Made by a program: the position numbers and the translations under genes
From: a virus
Virus record (IMG/VR): IMGVR_UViG_3300009128_001768
Location: 1 to 64,000 of that record
Reading direction: 5' to 3' (one strand)
Length of the DNA stretch: 64,000 nt
Notes under the pieces: generated by a model
Seen by the model: only the letters and a program-made list of their open reading frames with translations
The model's database searches: none
Told to the model about the DNA's origin: nothing
In this document: positions 58,931 to 64,000 of the stretch, in pieces
Numbering within the stretch: the first letter of the stretch is position 1
Layout of the letters: every line of letters starts with the position of its first letter

Positions 58931-59878
58931 TCAATCAAATACAACGGTAAACAGATTTATAAAAGTATCTTCGCCCGCGTCATCATTAAATAGCTTGCCG
59001 ACAAAAAATACATGCTTTCCTGGGCTGAATGGGTCTTCATCTTCGAACTCACCGAAATCTATAACCCTAAGCTTATTTACGCTGCCGCTACAAACTTCAA
59101 AGACCTGGCACACTAAATTATTGTCTTTTGAAGTCTCCGGAAATGTAACGCTCAAAGGGGCGCCTACACCGGTTTCACCGCTGGGATCGTTTGCCCCAAG
59201 TGAAACCATAAGATCTTGGTAATTTAATGGAGCGGGTTGTTGAAGTTTTGGATAGTCTCTTAATACAGCACCCGATGTCTTGTTTACTGGTGACATAAAT
59301 TGGAAATTCGGTATGTGGGTTAATTTCTTGTCTTGCCATAAGCTTTCGGCATTTTGTAGAGATATTCTACGAGGTTTTGTAGATGGAATAGGTAGATTAC
59401 AAGTTACAAAAAATGTGTGAGAATATGTGCTAACTTTAAAATCATCATTTTCGTCGAGGGGATCACTCGATCGAAGGGGCTGCATATCCTTCAGCGAATC
59501 AACACAGTCTGTAAACGCGGTACTAGCACTAGAGACTAACGTGTCGCCAGCCAAAAATGCTGTTCCTCCAGAAGCCCCGGAAAGTACAAGCATCGAACCG
59601 TTTGTTAGCTCAAAATCTCCAGCGGGAAATGATATTTGACCATCATCATCGAATTCTGGAATTACTTGGTCTTGTGGCCTATTGTGAGCTTCAAAGAATA
59701 TACGGTTTGTAGTGTCGGTGGCACGTTTTGGGTCGGTACCATCAGCCTCGTAAAAGGTTGCGTAATCAGAAAAAGTTGCGAAGGAAAAACGTAATTCCCA
59801 ATGCGCTGACTGACTCCGTCCGACCTGCGTCAGGAACGTATCCATAAATCTTGTTTTGGGATTTAAAATTCCAGCCAT
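58931..59878 (-). CDS. Virion structural protein, 315 aa
   Basis: MAGILNPKTRFMDTFLTQVG, RSQSAHWELRFSFATFSD and YATFYEADGTDPKRATDTTN make a conserved N-terminal block ('R..DTF.TQ.GR.Q....LRF..A.F.D..T.Y') that I recall as a baseplate/tail structural family in several large phages. The rest is beta-rich with ISFPAGDFELTNGSMLVLSG and ends in VFFVGKLFNDDAGEDTF, INLFTVVFD. It starts a few bases after the 173-aa gene's stop, with no good ribosome site, so coupling is likely. Confidence 0.75.
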   Translation of the reverse strand: MAGILNPKTRFMDTFLTQVGRSQSAHWELRFSFATFSDYATFYEADGTDPKRATDTTNRIFFEAHNRPQDQVIPEFDDDGQISFPAGDFELTNGSMLVLSGASGGTAFLAGDTLVSSASTAFTDCVDSLKDMQPLRSSDPLDENDDFKVSTYSHTFFVTCNLPIPSTKPRRISLQNAESLWQDKKLTHIPNFQFMSPVNKTSGAVLRDYPKLQQPAPLNYQDLMVSLGANDPSGETGVGAPLSVTFPETSKDNNLVCQVFEVCSGSVNKLRVIDFGEFEDEDPFSPGKHVFFVGKLFNDDAGEDTFINLFTVVFD

Positions 59879-59889
59879 GCATCTAAGTA

Positions 59890-60411
59890 TTAGCTACCAG
59901 ATTCCTCAAGCTCAGCTTTTCGCTCTGCCTCCTCAAGCTCAGCTTTTATCTCAGCTTTCGCTTCTCGAATCACGGCTGTAGTCGGACCTGGGTGTGCACC
60001 GACTTCTCGCTTAGTGCTGCTACTTCGTTCTTCAATCGCACCAGAAGCAATTGCTGCTTTCAATTCTTCTTTTCTATTCTTGTCTTCCAGAATACGAGAT
60101 TCAAAATTTTGCCACTCTGTATTAACGGAAACCCACACACCTAATTCTTGCTTTAAATAAGCTACTTGCTGTAACGCGTCTGTGAACCCACCTGCAACAT
60201 ACCCGGGAGCTCTGTTCAGAATTGCTACAAGCTGCTCAACAACCTTCTGCTCTCCATCATTAACGTCAATATTTTCTACTGCCTCCTGTAGCACCTCTGT
60301 TAGCCTTCGAGAGTGATACTGTGGATTCAGTACTTTAGTATTTTGATTTTTTATTCTTTCTTGAACATCAACCAATTTTCCCTTGATCACGGCGGCGAAA
60401 TCATCTTCCAT
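59890..60411 (-). CDS. Unknown coiled-coil protein, 173 aa
   Basis: Not recognised. Almost completely helical: FAAVIKGKLVDVQERIKNQN, YHSRRLTEVLQEAVENIDVN, AAIASGAIEERSSSTKREVG, and a C-terminal pair of short repeats (AEIKAELEEAERKAELEESG). The repeated CTCAAGCTCAGCTTTT at DNA level encodes these repeats. A strong ribosome site (GGGAGG) precedes the ATG, and the gene starts right after the 60462-60490 terminator, so it is the first gene of the large virion-protein unit. It may be an assembly chaperone for the fibres or a coiled-coil linker. Confidence 0.7.
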   Translation of the reverse strand: MEDDFAAVIKGKLVDVQERIKNQNTKVLNPQYHSRRLTEVLQEAVENIDVNDGEQKVVEQLVAILNRAPGYVAGGFTDALQQVAYLKQELGVWVSVNTEWQNFESRILEDKNRKEELKAAIASGAIEERSSSTKREVGAHPGPTTAVIREAKAEIKAELEEAERKAELEESGS

Positions 60412-60461
60412 AAATTACCTCCCAGTGGAATATTATAACTTAATGTTCGAAGGGTAAAAAT

Positions 60462-60490
60462 AAAAAGGGGGGACCTCGAAAGGTCCCCCC
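60462..60490 (-). terminator. Strong rho-independent terminator after the 918-aa fibre gene
   Basis: A 10-bp perfect stem (GGGGGGACCT / AGGTCCCCCC) with a TTCG tetraloop and TTTTT on the minus-strand side, 30 bases after the fibre stop. Loop and adjacent bases match the gp23 terminator. A TATAATA sequence follows at once (about 60432), possibly the promoter of the next unit. Confidence 0.95.
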
Positions 60491-60519
60491 AGACATAAAA
60501 GCTGATTTCAGCTTGTTTC

Positions 60520-63276
60520 TTAAGATCTAAGAACGAATGTCAAAACATCACCGACTTCAAGACCAAACTCGAATCGGACGATGCCATTAGTTGTACCCTC
60601 GTTATACCAGTCCTTGTTTGATGCAGCAGAAGCTCCAGGCATCAAGAGCTGACCGTTCAGGTATATCTCTCTATCAGTAGCGGCGGATATATCAGCTTGT
60701 CCCCAAGAGGCTGCATTGATCGTAGGCACAGACACGTTAGCGTCGGCAGCAACGGCCGTACCGACTTCGGTGTAGCCTTTTGTGGTTTGACCGGAACCGA
60801 TGAAAGTCTTAAGATCGCTAGCAGGTACCTTCTTCATTGCCCCGCCGTCGTCGACAAGGATTCCATCAGTGTCGGCAATCGTTATCGAAGCGTCATTGCC
60901 AACATCACCGTCCAGCAAACTAAGCTCTGTAGCGGTTGCAGTCACGTTTGTCCCGCCGATATCGAGCGTAGTCATAGATACTTCACCCGCAACAGTGAGA
61001 ATGGCATTCCCAAGAGTTAACAAGTCATGGTCCGAGAGGCTCCCAATCGTGGCGTCGTCCTTGAGCTCTAGCCCAGCATCACCGATTGTGACTATATCAG
61101 TACCGTCGACATCGAAGATGAACCTACCGTCGTCAGCATTAGCTGTGGACGACGCGGTGGCAAACTCGACCTTTTCAAGGGTCTGAGCACCTGACGCGTA
61201 GCTCACTGTTATGCCAAGGCTGTCAGCAGCATCTTTACCTACTCTGATCGAAGGATTACCATCATTTACAGCATTGTACATCGTAACATCGCCAGCGGCA
61301 ATGTTGGTTGTAGCAGCAGCCTTACCGATTGTAGTAAGTTCAACGAGGGAATCAATCGCAGCTTCAATAGTGCTTTCAGTTGTTGCGTCAATAGCATCAA
61401 CATTTGACAGCGTCATTGTGCCGCCACTGTCGGACAGAATCGCAGTGCCAGCTACCGCGTAAGCCATGCTTGCTGATATGCTGACGCCTGCGTCACCGAT
61501 GGACAGAATATCTGTCCCATCAACATCAAAGACAAATTTACCGTCGTCAGCATTACCTGTGGACGACGCGGTGGAGAACTCGACCTTTTCAAGGGTCTGA
61601 GCACCTGACGCGTAGCTCACTGCGATACCGAGGCTGTCAGCAGCATCTTTACCTACTCTGATTGTGGGGTTACCATCGTTTACAGCATTGTACATGGTGA
61701 GGTCACCAGCTGCGATATCTGTTGTAGCAGCAGCCTTACCGATTGTAACAAGGTTTGGCATAGCTGTTATCTCATCATCATAGTATGCAGCAAGAGACTG
61801 TACCGTGACCTGCTTCATTGTGCCGGCGTCGTTGAAGAGCACACCGTCGTTGTCGGCAACAGTAACAGTTGCAACATTTGAGCCACCGTCGAGGAGTGCA
61901 AACTCCGCAGCAGTAACAGCCGTAGACGCATCAGTAGCTGTATCAGTGATTGCTGGAATGAAGTAGTTACCCGCAGTCAGCGTTGGCAATGCGAAAGAAC
62001 AATCAGCAGTTGGTTCAACAACCTTAAGCGTAGTCTCGTGGGCATTGGCAGTAGCACCTTCGAACACGAGGACATCTACTGTACTCTCGATAATCGTCTG
62101 GTTGACTGTAGTTGTCGTTCCCTGAACAGTTAGATCACCAGCAATAATTGCCTCGCCCACAATTGTCGTTGTAGACGCAGAACCAGCGCCGATTGTTACA
62201 TCAACCTGGCCATCTGTTGCGTGCTCACCCTCTAGTATCAGACCAGCAGTAAGAGTTGTCGTTGTCCCGTTACTTTCTGCGACGAACAATGACATTTTAC
62301 CTGCTTCGTCAGTATCATCAGACTCAGAGACCTCTACCAGAATTTTTCCAAACGCGGTCGCGTTTTGACCAGCATCATCACCGAGCCACTCAATGCTACC
62401 AACATCATCGCCATCAGCACCTGCGGCGCCCTTATCTTTAACAAACCGAAGACGAGCACCTAAGGCGTCGGAGTTGGTGTTTTTCAGGATCGCCAGCGGC
62501 AAGTTGGAGGTAGAAGACTCGAGATTCAAGCCAGTAAACTGTGGGCTATCCTCAGTTCCAACACCCAAAGCGCTTGCAGCAGCAGCGGCAGTTGAAGCAC
62601 CGGTTCCACCATCAGCAATCGCAACGTCTGTTCCACCAGCACGGTAGATGATGTTTCCTTCAATGTTAACATCGCCAGAACCTTGCCTTGTAAGTGTAGT
62701 GTCAGATGCATGACCAAGTTCAATACCTGTAAATTGTGGACTGTCACCAGTACCAACACCAATGCTTGTGCGAAGTGTTGCTCCGCTTTCAACGGCGGGG
62801 TCAGTCGTACCGTCACCAACAAGCATCTCACCATCGGAAAGAACGTTCATCGCCTGAATAGCGCCAGAGCCGTTACCAAGTAGGATACCACCGTCTGTTA
62901 GCGATGTTGCTCCTGTACCACCTTGTTCCACTGTAACAGCGGTGGCGGTTGTCAGGATAGTACCTGTCGATGCAGGTAACGTGTTTACGCCAGCACCGTC
63001 TTCAGCGCGCAGCTTATTCTCGTTACCATCAGCGGAAGAGCCTTCCCAGATGATCTCACCGTTATTGTCTGTGGTGAGCTTGATATCACCGGCAGTGGCA
63101 CCATCGGTACCGATAACGACAGGAGCACCAAACTCTGATTGACCTGATACCGTATCAAATCTTAAATATGATTGATCAGATGCGCCAGAACCATCGACGA
63201 ATTCAAAAGCAGCAGCATTGTTGCTTGCGAGTCCACCAGAGAGCTGGAGCAATCTCATTTTTGTTTTTTGGGGCAT
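60520..63276 (-). CDS. Tail-fibre-like protein with internal repeats, 918 aa
   Basis: Low-complexity Gly/Ser/Thr/Asp-rich protein with beta-fibre style repeats: VEQGGTGATSLTDGGILLGN, AIADGGTGASTAAAAASALG, twice SPQFTG (in GVGTGDSPQFTG and GVGTEDSPQFTG), and two near-identical 90-residue blocks with MYNAVNDGNP and IRVGKDAADSLGI. 'GGTGA(S/T)' units are typical of phage fibre shafts. The C-terminus REIYLNGQLLMPG and VRFEFGLEVGDVLTFVLRS is shared with the truncated gene at the right edge and is probably the distal receptor-binding or trimerising domain. No intramolecular chaperone peptidase was seen. AAGGA lies upstream of the ATG, and a strong terminator follows. Confidence 0.85.
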   Translation of the reverse strand: MPQKTKMRLLQLSGGLASNNAAAFEFVDGSGASDQSYLRFDTVSGQSEFGAPVVIGTDGATAGDIKLTTDNNGEIIWEGSSADGNENKLRAEDGAGVNTLPASTGTILTTATAVTVEQGGTGATSLTDGGILLGNGSGAIQAMNVLSDGEMLVGDGTTDPAVESGATLRTSIGVGTGDSPQFTGIELGHASDTTLTRQGSGDVNIEGNIIYRAGGTDVAIADGGTGASTAAAAASALGVGTEDSPQFTGLNLESSTSNLPLAILKNTNSDALGARLRFVKDKGAAGADGDDVGSIEWLGDDAGQNATAFGKILVEVSESDDTDEAGKMSLFVAESNGTTTTLTAGLILEGEHATDGQVDVTIGAGSASTTTIVGEAIIAGDLTVQGTTTTVNQTIIESTVDVLVFEGATANAHETTLKVVEPTADCSFALPTLTAGNYFIPAITDTATDASTAVTAAEFALLDGGSNVATVTVADNDGVLFNDAGTMKQVTVQSLAAYYDDEITAMPNLVTIGKAAATTDIAAGDLTMYNAVNDGNPTIRVGKDAADSLGIAVSYASGAQTLEKVEFSTASSTGNADDGKFVFDVDGTDILSIGDAGVSISASMAYAVAGTAILSDSGGTMTLSNVDAIDATTESTIEAAIDSLVELTTIGKAAATTNIAAGDVTMYNAVNDGNPSIRVGKDAADSLGITVSYASGAQTLEKVEFATASSTANADDGRFIFDVDGTDIVTIGDAGLELKDDATIGSLSDHDLLTLGNAILTVAGEVSMTTLDIGGTNVTATATELSLLDGDVGNDASITIADTDGILVDDGGAMKKVPASDLKTFIGSGQTTKGYTEVGTAVAADANVSVPTINAASWGQADISAATDREIYLNGQLLMPGASAASNKDWYNEGTTNGIVRFEFGLEVGDVLTFVLRS
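61075..61345 (-). repeat. Internal direct repeat of the fibre gene, copy B
   Basis: Downstream copy (in transcription sense) of a roughly 270-base segment repeated with a 414-base (138-codon) offset. A long stretch around 61150-61205 is identical to the other copy. It encodes the DVDGTDI ... ASGAQTLEKVEF ... MYNAVNDGNP block. Confidence 0.85.
61489..61759 (-). repeat. Internal direct repeat of the fibre gene, copy A
   Basis: Partner of the copy at 61075-61345. Differences are scattered single bases, several of them silent, so the duplication is fairly recent or is homogenised by recombination. Confidence 0.85.
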
Positions 63277-63386
63277 AATTTATTTTCCTTTTTCGAAATT
63301 AGTGTTCTACAAACACATAAACGAAGAAATCAACGTAAAAAACATACGGGGAAAACAAACTAATAGGAAACGAACGAACTTGCCTC

Positions 63387-63394
63387 TAACTATA
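63387..63394 (-). promoter_or_regulatory. TATAGTTA box before the fibre gene (candidate late promoter element)
   Basis: The minus strand reads CTTGTATAGTTAGAGG in the 130-base gap 63277-63406, about 110 bases before the fibre ATG. Same octamer as before sheath gene 1 and gp13. The rest of the gap is AT-rich without other recognisable elements. Confidence 0.4.
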
Positions 63395-63406
63395 CAAGTC
63401 TTAGCG

Positions 63407-63625
63407 TTAGTGCACGAGATTTTTCAAGTTTTTTAGTATCGCATCGAAGCGTGAATAATCACTGTTGATGTACCCAACAGCGTACTTTGTACACTCAACA
63501 TTGTCTTTAAACACAAATTTATATCTGTTTTTCTCTCGACCCGCAGAGAGGAGCTCACACCCCTTCAAAAGAAGAAACGCTGCTAATCCGATATCCGCGG
63601 TAATATATTGAGATGTGTCTTGCAT
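63407..63625 (-). CDS. Small DUF5659-like protein, 72 aa
   Basis: MQDTSQYITADIGLAAFLLL, KGCELLSAGREKNRYKFVFK, then VECTKYAVGYINSDYSRFDA and ILKNLKNL. The pattern 'T.D..LAAFLL..G..LL.......F.F.........Y.N........F...++.LK.L' is, from memory, that of the short DUF5659 family found in bacteria and phages, of unknown role. It lies alone between two fibre-type genes. No good ribosome site is visible before the ATG, so expression may depend on coupling to the fibre gene 23 bases upstream. Confidence 0.62.
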   Translation of the reverse strand: MQDTSQYITADIGLAAFLLLKGCELLSAGREKNRYKFVFKDNVECTKYAVGYINSDYSRFDAILKNLKNLVH

Positions 63626-63648
63626 ACTAATTTAAATTATGGTGTCCA

Positions 63649-64000
63649 CTAGCTTACTACCTTGTATACCATTACATCGAGAACATCATCAATTTCAATA
63701 TCAAACGCAAATTTTAATGATGATGCACCAGTCACATAGTAATCTCGTTCCACAGGATCTGCTGTTACCTGCGCTGCTGTGCCAGAATGCAATAACTGTC
63801 CATTCAATAAAACGTCGATCAAACCAATGTCATAAGATACCGTCGCAAAATTTGTCGATGACACTGGAACATTCACCCCGGCAGAATACGATTGTGCTAG
63901 AAAATAGCTCTGTCTCTGTCTTTCGGATACCCCAGTATTACTAACTTGAACATAACCAGATGATCCGGTGGTTATAGAGATACCAGTACCAGACCGAAGA
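63649..64000 (-). CDS. Fibre-like protein, C-terminal 116 residues (partial, enters from the right edge)
   Basis: The reading frame is open to the window edge. The visible part reads GTGISITTGSSGYVQVSNTG, then AQSYSAGVNVPVSSTNFATV and the C-terminal module IDVLLNGQLLHSG, VERDYYVTGASSLKFAFDIE, IDDVLDVMVYKVVS. This module aligns with the end of the 918-aa fibre (LNGQLL ... DWYN ... VRFEFGLEVGDVL), so both are members of one fibre family. A short ORF beginning with GTG at 63876 lies inside this frame and is not a separate gene. Confidence 0.8.
   Translation of the reverse strand, partial: LRSGTGISITTGSSGYVQVSNTGVSERQRQSYFLAQSYSAGVNVPVSSTNFATVSYDIGLIDVLLNGQLLHSGTAAQVTADPVERDYYVTGASSLKFAFDIEIDDVLDVMVYKVVS

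Noticed and set aside
1-64000. tRNA genes, CRISPR arrays, insertion sequences, integrase, lysis genes
   Set aside because: Gaps between genes are at most about 130 bases and contain only terminators and short AT-rich stretches. No transposase, integrase, holin or lysozyme signature was seen in any frame, and no regularly spaced direct repeats occur outside the fibre and tape measure genes.

Overview
The window is 64 kb of a tailed bacteriophage genome with a contractile (myovirus) tail and a T4-type head and neck. Every convincing gene lies on the minus strand, so transcription runs from high to low coordinates. T4-type proteins recognised are terminase (gp17), portal (gp20), prohead protease (gp21), scaffold (gp22-like), major capsid protein (gp23), neck proteins (gp13, gp14), tail terminator (gp15), sheath (gp18), tube (gp19), gp26/gp51-like tail assembly proteins, a gp53-like LysM wedge protein, gp32, UvsX, a gp41-type helicase, gp46/gp47 and a gp61-type primase. 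The phage is a distant T4 relative: its DNA polymerase is family A, not T4 family B, and many virion proteins are much larger than the T4 versions. The sequence does not identify the host. The style (leucine/arginine-rich N-terminal helices, very large appendage proteins) resembles marine myoviruses, which is an impression from memory.

Layout in transcription order (right to left). 64.0-60.5 kb: a fibre-like gene entering from the edge, a small DUF5659-like gene and a 918-aa repeat-rich fibre, closed by a strong terminator. 60.4-46.5 kb: eight virion proteins, several very large (coiled coil, Fn3-like and LamG-like folds, Ser/Thr linkers), probably baseplate periphery or appendages. 46.5-41.7 kb: a recombination and priming island (RuvC-like resolvase, DnaG-type primase, a single-chain Mre11-Rad50, i.e. 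gp47-gp46, fusion, and a zinc-ribbon protein). 41.6-30 kb: packaging and head (unknown 122-aa protein, terminase, portal, 284-aa unknown, protease, five small head-region proteins, scaffold, capsid), ended by a strong terminator. 29.9-6.7 kb: neck, tail terminator, two tandem sheath paralogues, tube, terminator, tail-chaperone pair, 1552-aa tape measure, a 1132-aa protein, gp53-like protein and baseplate hub. 6.7 kb to 1: replication (PolA core, unknown 160-aa protein, 3'-5' exonuclease, small protein, gp32, terminator, then UvsX, 5'-3' exonuclease and replicative helicase, which runs off the left edge).

Main points of interest: (i) a candidate programmed +1 (or -2) frameshift on a seven-T run joins the gp26-like and gp51-like frames between tail tube and tape measure; (ii) the tape measure carries about five hydrophobic tandem repeats of about 70 residues; (iii) two complete, divergent sheath genes lie side by side; (iv) Pol I functions are split over three genes, and the polymerase core has HDA instead of HDE in motif C; (v) Mre11 and Rad50 are fused in one polypeptide; (vi) an octamer TATAGTTA recurs in short gaps before late genes and may be a late promoter box; (vii) a leucine/arginine-rich N-terminal helix, once followed by a T4-like prohead-protease site, recurs in small proteins and may be a capsid-targeting peptide.

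No tRNA, rRNA, CRISPR array, insertion sequence, integrase or lysis gene was recognised. No gene-free stretch exceeds about 130 bases.
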